From the NCBI GenBank assembly GCA_041917975.1, contig JAYRWN010000134.1, forward strand, positions 1-59,496: a stretch of DNA of 59,496 nucleotides, given 5' to 3'. The stretch is from JAYRWN01 sp041917975. GTDB lineage: Bacteria > Bacteroidota > Bacteroidia > Chitinophagales > Saprospiraceae. Shown here in pieces: positions 27,938-37,815 of the stretch. Within the stretch, counting starts at the first letter, position 1; the number at the start of each line of letters is the position of its first letter. The notes beneath the pieces were generated by a model. That model was not told where the DNA came from. It was given only the letters and a program-made list of their open reading frames with translations, and searched no databases. The position numbers and the translations under genes are program-made.

Positions 27938-28888
27938 ATGTTATTCAATATTCTGCTCTCGCTTAGTTTAATATCACCGGTTGCACCGGCAAATCCGGTA
28001 GCGCCCAAAGCTCATGAAGTGATCCGGTCCCAGGATGGCGGACGCACCTGGACTACCATTACCTCCGGATTAAATACCGGTTCTTCGACCCAGGCATTTT
28101 GGGCTCAGGGACGCACGTTCTATTTGGCCAATGGCTCCGGTTTGTATCAGGGTTCGCAGACCATCCAGACAAATTGGCAAAAAATCCCTTGGATGGAAGA
28201 CCGCGTGCGGGATATTTTCCCTGGTTCCAGAGGACTATATTTTACCGGCTTTTGGGGTGGTTTATACCAACAAACGAAAGCGACCGGGACGATGAGTACA
28301 TTACATCAATCACTACCGGATAAAATCATTCATACTATCTTGGAAACCCGTTCCGGTCAACTGCTATTGGGCTGCGAAACGGGCATCTACCGATCTGTTA
28401 AACGGAGTGGAGAAGATTGGCAGAAAGTATTACACAGTTCGCGCATCCATGGGTTAGTGGAATTTAAACAAACTCTTCTGGCCAGTAATAATCATGGTTT
28501 GTGGCGCTCCGTGGATGACGGGGCACAATGGCGGAAAATAGATCTGGGTCAATCCAAAGCATCCCATTTACGGGTGGTTCCGGCCGGAGTGTTTGCTATT
28601 CTCACCAATTTTCAAACCTTTAAAAATAATACCCTGGTTTTTTCACCCGACGAAGGAACCACCTGGAAACTTTTTGGATCTCCTGCTGATCAGGCTTTAA
28701 ACGGGGTGTATGATTTTGAACAAGCCGGTGCTGCCCTTTACGTTTGTTCCAAGGGTGGCATCTTTCGCAGTGACGATCAGGGAAAATCCTGGCAGCGTAT
28801 TGTAGAGCCACCCGCAGACCAGAGGTCCTATTATAATTTGGTGGTTGATGGGACGCAACTTTTTGTGCTCACCTTGGAAGGATGTTAA
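27938..28888 (+). CDS. Exported Asp-box propeller protein
   Basis: The 316-residue product has a short signal peptide and then repeated Asp-box turns (RSQDGGRTW, RSVDDGAQWRKI, RSDDQGKSW), the pattern of BNR/sortilin-type propellers. It is much shorter than the similar protein at 9-3095 and would make a single propeller. A TAGTTTTG box at 27904-27911 fits the -7 consensus, but no good -33 box is seen. The stop overlaps the convergent OGG-fold gene by 4 bp. Confidence 0.85.
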   Translation: MLFNILLSLSLISPVAPANPVAPKAHEVIRSQDGGRTWTTITSGLNTGSSTQAFWAQGRTFYLANGSGLYQGSQTIQTNWQKIPWMEDRVRDIFPGSRGLYFTGFWGGLYQQTKATGTMSTLHQSLPDKIIHTILETRSGQLLLGCETGIYRSVKRSGEDWQKVLHSSRIHGLVEFKQTLLASNNHGLWRSVDDGAQWRKIDLGQSKASHLRVVPAGVFAILTNFQTFKNNTLVFSPDEGTTWKLFGSPADQALNGVYDFEQAGAALYVCSKGGIFRSDDQGKSWQRIVEPPADQRSYYNLVVDGTQLFVLTLEGC

Positions 28889-29670
28889 ACAGGATGCTGA
28901 ATGATCAATTGCCAAACTTCGTAACGCGGATTTTGTTTTTCATTTTGTTTATTTAGGGCCAGGCCAAACATAAAATCCTGAATCTGTGAGGGTTTGACGT
29001 CCAATTCTGCGGCCCATGACCGCAGGTCCAGGACATACGATTCATATAATTCCTCCAACAAGCGACCACCGCGGGGCTGGATGGCGCCAGGAGAGCTTGT
29101 CTTGATGTCTTGTTTTGGGAAATATCTGGCCAGTTTATTTTGATCAGTAGTCAGTAAACAGGCATAATAAGCGTTGGTCGTCCAGCGGTCCAACAGCAGC
29201 GGTTTAATTGGCACTGCAGAAAAGGATTCTCCCAGCAGATGAAACAGTTTGGTAAAAAAAGGATAGCCAACTCCTGGTATTTTATACTCGGTCTGCATCA
29301 GATGAAATGCCTTGCGCAAATCACCGATTTCCAACAAGGTCAGAATGTGCTGCAAATGATCATTCAGTAATTCCGGTGGGTAGGTCAGAACATGGTAAAA
29401 GTTGGATTTGGTTTTATCAGCAGGCGCGGAGGCATTGATGCCACCCCAAATCAATGTAGCCATAGTGGCGGCATACCATTCTTCTCTCCGATACAAGCGG
29501 ATAATACTTTCCCTTGTGATGCGTTTATCCGGAAAAAACTGATATAGTTTTTGCATGACCTCAAACTGTCCATAAACCGGATGGTCGAAGCTACTGATCC
29601 AGGGGAAATCGCGGATGGTATTGGGCTTGAGAATTTTTTCGCGATGATTTAATAGAAAAGCCGGAAGCAA
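28885..29670 (-). CDS. 8-oxoguanine glycosylase OGG-fold-like protein
   Basis: The 261-residue product contains GVGYPFFTKLFHLLG followed by KPLLLDRWTTNAYY, a helix-hairpin-helix-like pattern that I associate with the OGG-fold family. No clear catalytic Lys next to the hairpin is evident. The frame is closed by a stop 5 codons above a TTG at 29670, so translation starts at this TTG or at a later codon. No ATG is available before residue 39. Function in DNA repair is inference from fold. Confidence 0.6.
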   Translation of the reverse strand: MLPAFLLNHREKILKPNTIRDFPWISSFDHPVYGQFEVMQKLYQFFPDKRITRESIIRLYRREEWYAATMATLIWGGINASAPADKTKSNFYHVLTYPPELLNDHLQHILTLLEIGDLRKAFHLMQTEYKIPGVGYPFFTKLFHLLGESFSAVPIKPLLLDRWTTNAYYACLLTTDQNKLARYFPKQDIKTSSPGAIQPRGGRLLEELYESYVLDLRSWAAELDVKPSQIQDFMFGLALNKQNEKQNPRYEVWQLIIQHPV

Positions 29671-29942
29671 TTGGTTTATTATTTAATAATTGAATTTTTA
29701 CGAAGATGAGAAAATAAACTTTTCATAAGTAACTTTAATAAACCTGTCCAGGCTGTTTTTTGAACCCAAAGATTCTATTCTATTTTCTGATCTCTGTTTG
29801 GCTTCCAGAACATTAAATTCTAACTATTTTATTGAAGGAGCAGGAATAGAATATGCTTTGACAAATTATACAGAGAACGCATAAATACCAGTTAATAAAA
29901 TGACCTTGATAAATTTCCAAATCAAGTTTCAATTTATCACAA

Positions 29943-31049
29943 TTAGTTCAGCTGCAGTATTTTCCGGGCATTGCCTTGATAGATCTTTTGTAATATTTCG
30001 GCCGAGAGCGCAAACCCATGCAACGGCCAATGATAACTAATGATCTCATGATCATAAAAATGTTCATCCGCAGATTCCAGGATACGGAAGGTAGTGCGGT
30101 ACATGCCGGCGGCTGTACCCATATCCGTACCATAGACGATGCGGTCCTGATAACGGGTAAAAAATTGCTGCATGTAACGCGGAATGGGCGCAATTTCTCC
30201 AAATCGTGCACCGATATCGGCATATAAGTTTGGAAATTCATCAAACATGCGGGCCAGTATACTTAAATCATATTCGCAGTTGGCCAGGTGGCAGGCGATA
30301 AAAGTGGTCCCGGGATGTTTACGCACGGCCGTGGCTAAAGTCGCCACCGTAGGACCATGGTCCAAAACGCTATCTCCCACCTGAACCCGCCAGGTATAAG
30401 CATTCATCAAACCATCGTTTGTGGAATCCATGGGTTCGTACATCCATTTGGGTTCAGCCACGTGAATACTGATCGGAATGCCCAATTCGCCACAACGACG
30501 AATGAGTGGATCCATCCGCTCATCATCCATGTGCATACCCCAGGCAGGCGTGGGCTTTGAATAAAACAGACCTTTACCTTTATCTCCCAATTCCCCGACT
30601 CCTTTGGCACCGACCTGCACACACCGCTCCAGTTCGGCTACAGCGGCTGGCCCGAACCCAAGCTCGTTATATCCGGTGTAATCAAATCCGCAAAATAAAA
30701 TGAACCGGTCTCCAAAGGCGGAATAAACTCTATAAAGCGAGTCAAATTCCATTCCAGTGGTATAGGTCATCACGACTGTTGTAGCGATCCCCACCTCATC
30801 CATCGTTTTTACCCAGGAAGCAAGTTCTTCCGGTGTAATGGGATAAGGATGTGAATGCAGATCAATGACTGGATAACGCGCTTTATCAATAGAAGTGATT
30901 TCTATGTTGTAGATAGATTGTGGTCTAAAATCTTTTAACCGGAGGGACTCCAATGATCCGGTTTCTTTTTCAGGGCTGGCCGGGGTTTCAGTCTTTTTGC
31001 AAGCCAATCCCATTATACATATCCAACCATAAATAATAAAAAGCCGCAT
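29943..31049 (-). CDS. Amidohydrolase (amidohydrolase_2) lipoprotein
   Basis: The 368-residue product has a lipobox GLAC and then a TIM-barrel metal-dependent hydrolase. The metal ligand set is visible: DLHSHP (HxH), the H of ISIHVAEP, the H of ACHLAN and the D of YGTDMG. It belongs to the ACMSD/amidohydrolase_2 branch, but lipidation suggests an envelope location, unlike the cytoplasmic decarboxylases. Substrate is unknown. Confidence 0.88.
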   Translation of the reverse strand: MRLFIIYGWICIMGLACKKTETPASPEKETGSLESLRLKDFRPQSIYNIEITSIDKARYPVIDLHSHPYPITPEELASWVKTMDEVGIATTVVMTYTTGMEFDSLYRVYSAFGDRFILFCGFDYTGYNELGFGPAAVAELERCVQVGAKGVGELGDKGKGLFYSKPTPAWGMHMDDERMDPLIRRCGELGIPISIHVAEPKWMYEPMDSTNDGLMNAYTWRVQVGDSVLDHGPTVATLATAVRKHPGTTFIACHLANCEYDLSILARMFDEFPNLYADIGARFGEIAPIPRYMQQFFTRYQDRIVYGTDMGTAAGMYRTTFRILESADEHFYDHEIISYHWPLHGFALSAEILQKIYQGNARKILQLN

Positions 31050-31104
31050 AGTTCTGACTTGGATTTAAGTATATCTTAAAGCACCTAAGATAGGGGATTA
31101 TAAC

Positions 31105-32790
31105 TTATTTCGCCAACATTTTCTCAACGCCGGTCCAGGCATGATCAGCTGTACCGGAAGTGAAATAAGCGATACGGTCTAAAAACCAGTGTACGGTCTC
31201 ATCACCGCTAAACTCGGTTACCAATTGTTCAAAATATAAACGGGCCAGGGTGAAATCGCATAAAAGATAAGCTTGTAAACCGGACTTGAATAAATGAAGG
31301 GTTTTATCTTTCCATTCAATAGCAAATTCGTCGTCTCCGCTATAACACTCAAAAATATTCACCGGCTCATTTTTGCCTTTGACCTGCACTTTGCCTAAGG
31401 GTCTGAACCGGAAGGCTTCCTGGTCATTACTTATACCCTGTAAAGTTTGTTGACTGAGGATGATGTCCGCTTTGTAATATTTTGTCAGGCTTTCGATGCG
31501 TGAAGCGGTGTTAACTGTATCCGATATGGTTGCTGCGTCCAGCCGTTCTTCATCGCCTGTAATACCGAGTACCAAGGGTCCGGAATGTACACCAATACCT
31601 AATCGTATCGGTATCCTGCTTTGAGCCAGACGGCTGTGATTATATAAACGTATTTCCCGTTGAATATCGATGGCCGCCATCAGAGCATCTTCATTATTCC
31701 GGGTAAACACAGCCATGATACCATCACCCAGATATTGATTGATAAACCCGTGGTGGAGCTTGATGATCGGGCCTATTCTCCGGTTGAAGGCATTGACAAA
31801 TTTAAAATTTTCTTCTGGAGTCATTTTTTCTGATAAGGTCGTATAGCTGCGTATGTCCACAAACATCACCGTAACATCTTTTAATACCTGATCCCCCAGG
31901 CGGACTTCCATGAGGGATTTTCGACCTAACAATTGGATAAATTCCACCGGCACAAAGCGGTAGGTGGTTTCATGAATGCGTCGCATGGTTTCTTCCCTCT
32001 CTTCGGCTTCTTGTATCCGTTTGTGGTACAGGACCGAACTTTCCATGGCTGATGCGGCTTGCAGGGCAATGGTAGTTAGAAATTTCATGTCAGCAGCATT
32101 AAATGGCTCGGTGCGGTTATCCCATAACAAAATACCGCCTAAAGAATGGTTTTTCACTTTCAGCGGGGCAAACAAAGCTGTGGAAAGAGGGACCTGGACA
32201 GCACTTAAATAGGTGTTTAATGATTCCCTGCTGTGTATTTCCGCCGGACTTTCTTTTAAATTGCTAAATTCATGAAAATAATCATTCGAAATAATAGCCT
32301 GGTCATTTAAGGTATTTAAGACACGAAAATCCAAAAGGTTATCATCCCAGATAAAAACTAATCCTCCGGAAACATTAATCAACCGGTTAATTTCTTTCAT
32401 GGCGAGTTGGCCGATGGATTCTAATTCGGTGCACTCACAAAGCTGCTCGGAAAAACCATAGATCAGATTTATTTCGCGGTATAAACCTAAAACTTCGGTC
32501 CCAATGTCTTTTTTCTGTTTTTCCTGGGTATAAGATAATTTTAATAATGCTTCAGCAAAGCGGCAGGCCTGCTCTTGTCCCGCAATGGTTCCTTTGAGCT
32601 CATCATCCCAAACCAATTCTATTCTAAATAATCCTCCAGAGTTTATCAAGTCATTCTTTACACCAATTAGTCTCTGCTGTTGAGGGTCGTAAATAACCAG
32701 CTCTTGATTAGTCGCCGCCTGATATGCGGCAAATAATTCGGGAATAAGCGGATTCTTTTTTATTAGGTTTTTCAGGGATATGGCGGACAT
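31105..32790 (-). CDS. GAF-domain class III adenylate/guanylate cyclase
   Basis: The 561-residue product has an N-terminal region, a GAF domain (about residues 105-250), a linker helix, and a class III cyclase domain (about 290-475). The metal-binding aspartates D312 (FVDIRSYT) and D356 (GDGIMAVF) are present, as are the N and R of DTVNTASRIE. The adenine-selecting lysine expected four residues before the second aspartate is Q352 (NQYLGD), so ATP preference is not certain. A helical repeat-like tail follows (about 480-561). It is the last gene of the kinase-receiver-cyclase operon, 7 bp after the receiver stop. Confidence 0.92.
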   Translation of the reverse strand: MSAISLKNLIKKNPLIPELFAAYQAATNQELVIYDPQQQRLIGVKNDLINSGGLFRIELVWDDELKGTIAGQEQACRFAEALLKLSYTQEKQKKDIGTEVLGLYREINLIYGFSEQLCECTELESIGQLAMKEINRLINVSGGLVFIWDDNLLDFRVLNTLNDQAIISNDYFHEFSNLKESPAEIHSRESLNTYLSAVQVPLSTALFAPLKVKNHSLGGILLWDNRTEPFNAADMKFLTTIALQAASAMESSVLYHKRIQEAEEREETMRRIHETTYRFVPVEFIQLLGRKSLMEVRLGDQVLKDVTVMFVDIRSYTTLSEKMTPEENFKFVNAFNRRIGPIIKLHHGFINQYLGDGIMAVFTRNNEDALMAAIDIQREIRLYNHSRLAQSRIPIRLGIGVHSGPLVLGITGDEERLDAATISDTVNTASRIESLTKYYKADIILSQQTLQGISNDQEAFRFRPLGKVQVKGKNEPVNIFECYSGDDEFAIEWKDKTLHLFKSGLQAYLLCDFTLARLYFEQLVTEFSGDETVHWFLDRIAYFTSGTADHAWTGVEKMLAK

Positions 32791-32797
32791 CGGTAAC

Positions 32798-33175
32798 TTA
32801 AAGCATTAAAATTTGTTTGGCAATATCTAAAATTTCATCCGGGTCAAAAGGTTTGGTCATATACCTGTTGGCACCAAGATCCATCCCGCGTTGTTTGTCC
32901 AATTCCTGACCTTTGGCGGTAAGTAAAATAATATAAACATTTTGTAAACTTACTTCTGATTTTACTCTTTGGCACACTTCCATACCATTCATCTTGGGCA
33001 TCATGACATCCAGAAATACTAAGTTGGGCTTTTCGGTGGTGATGATTTCTAAAGCTTGAGCACCATTTTCAGCCATAAGAATTTCCACGCCATCGTCTTC
33101 AAGGTCTTCCAGGGTTTGTTCTAACAACATCCGGATATGTGCCTCGTCATCGACAATCAATAGTTTTTTTGACAT
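32798..33175 (-). CDS. Single-domain response regulator
   Basis: The 125-residue CheY-like receiver has all the functional residues: acidic pair D9 and D10, phospho-acceptor D56 (FLDVMMP), T86 and K108. No output domain is attached. It lies 8 bp after the kinase stop and 7 bp before the cyclase start, so it probably carries phosphate from this kinase, possibly to influence the cyclase. Confidence 0.95.
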   Translation of the reverse strand: MSKKLLIVDDEAHIRMLLEQTLEDLEDDGVEILMAENGAQALEIITTEKPNLVFLDVMMPKMNGMEVCQRVKSEVSLQNVYIILLTAKGQELDKQRGMDLGANRYMTKPFDPDEILDIAKQILML

Positions 33176-33183
33176 GTAGTTAA

Positions 33184-36100
33184 TTATTGATACAGTAAAA
33201 AAAGTACGTTTTCCATTCCTTTTTGAAACCTAAGAGCCTTGATTTTATCCTGCTGGCTGTGTAATACGGAATTCAGCATAATAATATCTGGTTTCTCCGC
33301 CATAGCTTTTTGCACCAGATCCGGTCCATTGGCCTCAACCACCTCGTACCCTCTTTTGTTTAACACATCCATGAGTGTGCGCACTGTAGAGGCATCTTCA
33401 TCGATGACCATGACCTTTTTATGGGATTTGCCCTGCCCTAATAATCGTTCAATTTCCCCGTGCAGTTTGTCTGTGTCAATGGGTTTGGTCAGGTAACGAT
33501 CGACCCCGATTTTAAAACCTCTTTCCTTATCTTGAACAATAGACAAAATAATGATCGGGATATCCATGGTTTTCGGATCATTTTTAAGCACGGCTGCAAC
33601 GTCAAATCCATTCATTTCCGGCATCATAACATCCAACAGGATGAGGTCGGGCTTATTTAACCGCACTTGTTCCAGGGCTTCCATTCCAGTTGCGGCTTCA
33701 ATCACCGTGTAACCGGTTTCACTCAATTCCTGGCGCAACAGTGATCTGATGGGCGTTTCATCATCGACCACTAATATCGTGTTATGGGCCTCTTCAGCCT
33801 CAGCGAATCCAAAAGATATTTTTTTGAGTTTTTGCACCAGTTCGTCTAACTTAAACGAATCCACAGATGCAACATGTGGAGTTTGTGGGATAGCAAAATA
33901 AAAAATACTTCCACTGCCAATTTTACTTTCCAACCACATCCGCCCTTCATGGTGTTCTACTATTTCTTTACAAATAGGCAATCCTAAACCTGTTCCTTTA
34001 GGTTTATCCGTCAGCGTATCGCCAACTTGGCGGAATTTTTCAAAAACCTTACCCTGATCTTCCGGTGCGATGCCTATGCCGGTATCTTTTATCGCCACGA
34101 TCACTTCATCACCTTCAGCAAATAATTTACATTCTACTGCACCTTGTTCGGTAAATTTGACCGCGTTGGACAACAGATTAATGACCACTTGGATGAGTTT
34201 ATCATTATCGCCAATCACTTCAGGTACGGGTTGTAAGTCTGAGGTCAGGGTGAGTTTTTTCTGGTCAAACAAAGCCATTGTAGCTGAAATGGCGCGTTCT
34301 ATCACGGATCGCAGGGAAATTTGCTGCATGTTCCATTCTACTTTCCCAGCTTCTATTTTAGCCAGATCGAGCACATCGTTGACTAAACCGGTTAAACGCT
34401 CACCTTCCGAAACGACCACATTGAGATTCTCCGTTATTTGCTGAACCACCTTGTCCAGTTTTGCATCATTTTCTGGTAAGGCGGGAAATACTTTTTCTTC
34501 CAATCGCTTTTTAATAATTTTTGCAAAACCAAGAACTGAAGTTAGAGGGGTGCGCAGTTCGTGGCTGACGGTAGATAAAAATGAGCTTTTGGCTTCATTT
34601 GCATCTTCAGCGATCACCTGTGCTTGTTTTACTTCATCAAATAACTGGGCATTATGGATGGCGATGCCTACATAACTGGCGATGGTACCTAAAAGATGAA
34701 GATCATCATTGTTAAATCTATTTTTAATTTGAGTACTTTGAACGCTGAGTACACCGATTATTTGTTTGCCCGATTCAATTGGTACACCCAGGTAGGATGC
34801 TGCTTGTTTGCCAATCTCTTCAATGCCTAATTCGCTGTATTTGGAGCTCACATCCTGGTTGATCAGTTGAGGCTTCCCATTTAGTATTATCTGAGAGGTT
34901 AATCCCTGTCCCAAGGGCATGGGGGGCATGTTATCTCCATACTGATAAGGGAAATAAATCATGTTTTCTTTTGGCTCTAATAAGGCCAGATAAACAATGT
35001 CCGCTTTGAATAACGTGTGCATTTGATCTCCCACCAGTTTGATTAAGTCTTTGGAATCTAACTGCGTGGATAGAGCCCTGCTAACTTCATTCACGGTGGC
35101 TAATTCTTCCACTTTTTGTTTTAATTCTACCGTTCTTTCCTGGATTTTTACTTCCAGTTGTTCACTCCGTTTGCGAAAATTGCGGGTCCTCCAGCGGACT
35201 AAGGTGTAAAAAACACTCAGAGAAACCAATAGATAAAGGCTGTAAGCCCACCACGTAGCTGTCCAATGGGGCAGGACGCTAAAAGAATAAGACGTTGTTT
35301 CACTTTCAAGGCCATAAATATTTCTTGCTTTAACTTGAAAGGTATATTTCCTGGCTGGTAAATTAATGTACTCTCTTTCATTGTTTTTACTCCAGGACGA
35401 CCAGGTGTTATCCAGACCATCCAATCTGGTGGCGTATTCCAGGTTCTTCTCTTCAATAAAAAACGGAGATGAGTAATTAAAAGTAATGGTATTTAAATGA
35501 TTTGCCACCTGGAGATTAGTAGGCGGTGAATCGCTGCCAAACCAAAGCAGGGAATCTCCCTTGATATGAATGCTGCGCAGCACAATTTGGTATCCCAACA
35601 CATTTCCGTTCTCTAAGGTACCCTGGTAAGAGACCAGCCCGTCAGGGCCACTCAACCAGGTGACCGTTTGATTTTGTTCATTTTTATCGTGATATATATC
35701 CCAGACCGGAAATTTTGACAAGCGCCGGAAGGGCGCATTAATAAAGGTGGTTTTTCCATCTTTATCTGCAGATCTGACAAAAACTCCCGTGCCATAGTTT
35801 AACCAAATCCGGCCATATTCATCGGTAACCGGAGGTGAAATAGCGGTGTTGGTATTTGCGGTAAACGATTCAAATTCGGGGTGATGTTTTTTGAACTTTT
35901 GCTCCTGTTCATCAAAAATAAACCACTCTATGGGGTTAAACGTGTTAAAAAACACGGAATCGTCGTATTTGAGAAAACTGATATTTTTATCCGGCAAACC
36001 ATCTTTGGTCGTATACGTCGTAATTTGGCTGTCGTCCAACTGCATGGTGCCGTTTTCAAGGGATGGATCCACTAGCAGAACTTCTCCTTTTTTGCCGGAG

Positions 36101-37518
36101 AAACCCCATATTTTGCCATCCTGCCTTTCAATAAAATTACCCGCGCTTCCTAAAAATTTTTTAGTTCTTGATTCTTCTCTGAAATAATTATTTGGACCGA
36201 GGATCACCGAAGCGACAATTCCTTCTTGAAGTATCAGGAAGTAGCGACTAGTGTCTCGGTTGGAACGATATATCCAGCTTAATCTGAAGTCATAATTTCG
36301 ATCAGGTCTGAGGATAACGAGCAGCCCGTTTTTTACTTCCTGCAAACCATTATCCCCTGAGGCGATGAGCAATCGTGTTCCGATTTTAAATAAATAGGAT
36401 TGACCGGAGGTTTGAGGCAGATATTTAAACTGATTATTTGTTTTATCCAGGTAATAGACGCCATCTTGTGTTCCGCAATATAAAATACCTTCGTGCCGTA
36501 CGGTATTGAATACGGTAGAAGAAGGTAAACCTTCCCTGGAGGTAAAATAATTAAAAGGATCCGAAATACTGATTTTGCTGATCCCATTAAATAGGGCCGC
36601 CCAGAGGTTACCTTGTTTATCCACATAGGTGTAGTCAACCGCATTATCGCGCAGGCCATTGGTTTTATCGAGATGATAAATCATTTTGCCACGGTTATCC
36701 GTAAGCGCTAATCCGTTTGAAAAAGTATTGAATACAAATAAGTTGTCGTTTATTTTGCATCCAGGCAGATATAGGTTATCAATGACAATATTATGGGCAT
36801 CCGTGTGCCAGGGCGTATATTTTTGACCATCAAATACGTAAAACCCTTTGTTGCGCACACCTATGAGTAGTTTATGGCCTTCATAGGGGAGGATAGTGTA
36901 AATTCTTTCACTGGCAAATTGTTCCCCGCCTGGCAACAATTTAAAGGTGTCTTGGTCAAAATAAGTTAAACCAATATTCCAGATTCTTTGGAAGAGGGTA
37001 TCCCTAATGACCTTTCCCACATGCAGGCCATCCTGATGGATGACTTCGAAGGATTGGCCATCCCACAGAAACATGTCATTGTTAGTCCGGAAAGCTACTT
37101 TATCCCGGTAAATAAAACTTTCCCAGACTTCATTAAAAATTTGATTCTTCTCGGGCAGCTTATTGCGGATGGAAAAAAATTCCAGTTTTCCCTGGCTATC
37201 GGGCTTTAAATAACCGATATCGCCATTGGTGCCTACATAAATTTTTCCGTCCGCACCTTTTACCAGTGATCGCGTTTCCGGTCTTTCCACAGGGGTGATT
37301 AACCTCCAGTTGGCTCCGTCAAATTCGAGGATTCCGTTATTATTGGCAAAATAAAGGAACCCTCGGTCATCTTCTACGATCCACCAATTAACGCCGTCAG
37401 CACCATAATCCTGAGGACTATAGTTCGTGATTTCAGGTAAACCATAGGGAGATGATTTTTGGGACAAAAGACCTAATGGCAATACTAAAAAACAAAAGAC
37501 AATGAATCTCTTGGGCAT
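33184..37518 (-). CDS. Hybrid two-component sensor histidine kinase with periplasmic propeller
   Basis: The 1444-residue product has in order: signal peptide (1-19); Reg_prop beta-propeller blades (about 25-680); Y_Y_Y domain (about 690-750); one membrane helix (about 756-778); coiled coil; GAF (about 825-965); HisKA with H986 in SHELRTPL; HATPase_c with NLLSNAVKFT, DTGIGI and GTGLGLPICK; a full receiver with D1296 (LLDVMMPEMNG); and a second, short receiver-like segment. In the latter the acceptor position is N1416 (MLNSVL) and only 28 residues follow, so it is degenerate and truncated. Typical hybrid kinases of this phylum end in an AraC-type HTH, which is lacking here. Transcribed with the receiver and cyclase downstream. 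Confidence 0.95.
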   Translation of the reverse strand: MPKRFIVFCFLVLPLGLLSQKSSPYGLPEITNYSPQDYGADGVNWWIVEDDRGFLYFANNNGILEFDGANWRLITPVERPETRSLVKGADGKIYVGTNGDIGYLKPDSQGKLEFFSIRNKLPEKNQIFNEVWESFIYRDKVAFRTNNDMFLWDGQSFEVIHQDGLHVGKVIRDTLFQRIWNIGLTYFDQDTFKLLPGGEQFASERIYTILPYEGHKLLIGVRNKGFYVFDGQKYTPWHTDAHNIVIDNLYLPGCKINDNLFVFNTFSNGLALTDNRGKMIYHLDKTNGLRDNAVDYTYVDKQGNLWAALFNGISKISISDPFNYFTSREGLPSSTVFNTVRHEGILYCGTQDGVYYLDKTNNQFKYLPQTSGQSYLFKIGTRLLIASGDNGLQEVKNGLLVILRPDRNYDFRLSWIYRSNRDTSRYFLILQEGIVASVILGPNNYFREESRTKKFLGSAGNFIERQDGKIWGFSGKKGEVLLVDPSLENGTMQLDDSQITTYTTKDGLPDKNISFLKYDDSVFFNTFNPIEWFIFDEQEQKFKKHHPEFESFTANTNTAISPPVTDEYGRIWLNYGTGVFVRSADKDGKTTFINAPFRRLSKFPVWDIYHDKNEQNQTVTWLSGPDGLVSYQGTLENGNVLGYQIVLRSIHIKGDSLLWFGSDSPPTNLQVANHLNTITFNYSSPFFIEEKNLEYATRLDGLDNTWSSWSKNNEREYINLPARKYTFQVKARNIYGLESETTSYSFSVLPHWTATWWAYSLYLLVSLSVFYTLVRWRTRNFRKRSEQLEVKIQERTVELKQKVEELATVNEVSRALSTQLDSKDLIKLVGDQMHTLFKADIVYLALLEPKENMIYFPYQYGDNMPPMPLGQGLTSQIILNGKPQLINQDVSSKYSELGIEEIGKQAASYLGVPIESGKQIIGVLSVQSTQIKNRFNNDDLHLLGTIASYVGIAIHNAQLFDEVKQAQVIAEDANEAKSSFLSTVSHELRTPLTSVLGFAKIIKKRLEEKVFPALPENDAKLDKVVQQITENLNVVVSEGERLTGLVNDVLDLAKIEAGKVEWNMQQISLRSVIERAISATMALFDQKKLTLTSDLQPVPEVIGDNDKLIQVVINLLSNAVKFTEQGAVECKLFAEGDEVIVAIKDTGIGIAPEDQGKVFEKFRQVGDTLTDKPKGTGLGLPICKEIVEHHEGRMWLESKIGSGSIFYFAIPQTPHVASVDSFKLDELVQKLKKISFGFAEAEEAHNTILVVDDETPIRSLLRQELSETGYTVIEAATGMEALEQVRLNKPDLILLDVMMPEMNGFDVAAVLKNDPKTMDIPIIILSIVQDKERGFKIGVDRYLTKPIDTDKLHGEIERLLGQGKSHKKVMVIDEDASTVRTLMDVLNKRGYEVVEANGPDLVQKAMAEKPDIIMLNSVLHSQQDKIKALRFQKGMENVLFLLYQ

Positions 37519-37708
37519 CGTGGTTATTTGAGGTTTTGTTGATAAACAGCTCTAATATAATGCCAATTGTAAACTTTGCTAAAAGTTTTAATATGTTTCT
37601 AAAATCTGAGGCCGGTAATACTTCAACGCTAGACCTATGGCATTAGCCAATTTGGCAAGATCCTCTGGAAAATAATTTTTATAATTGAATTTTAACGAAT
37701 AGGCCGGA

Positions 37709-37732
37709 CCTTTCAATAACTAAATTGAAAGG
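37709..37732. other. Perfect 9-bp stem-loop between the VOC gene and the kinase operon
   Basis: CCTTTCAAT (37709-37717) pairs with ATTGAAAGG (37724-37732) across a 6-nt loop. It lies downstream of the VOC gene and upstream of the kinase gene on the same strand. No T-tract follows, so a strong intrinsic terminator is unlikely. The rest of the 37519-37815 gap shows nothing clear. Confidence 0.5.
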
Positions 37733-37815
37733 TGTATTGAAAAAACCAGAGCGAAAATATGCCGCCCTTATAGAACTTAAAAATAGTTTTTTTGGAAGAG
37801 GTTAATTCAGCAGCT

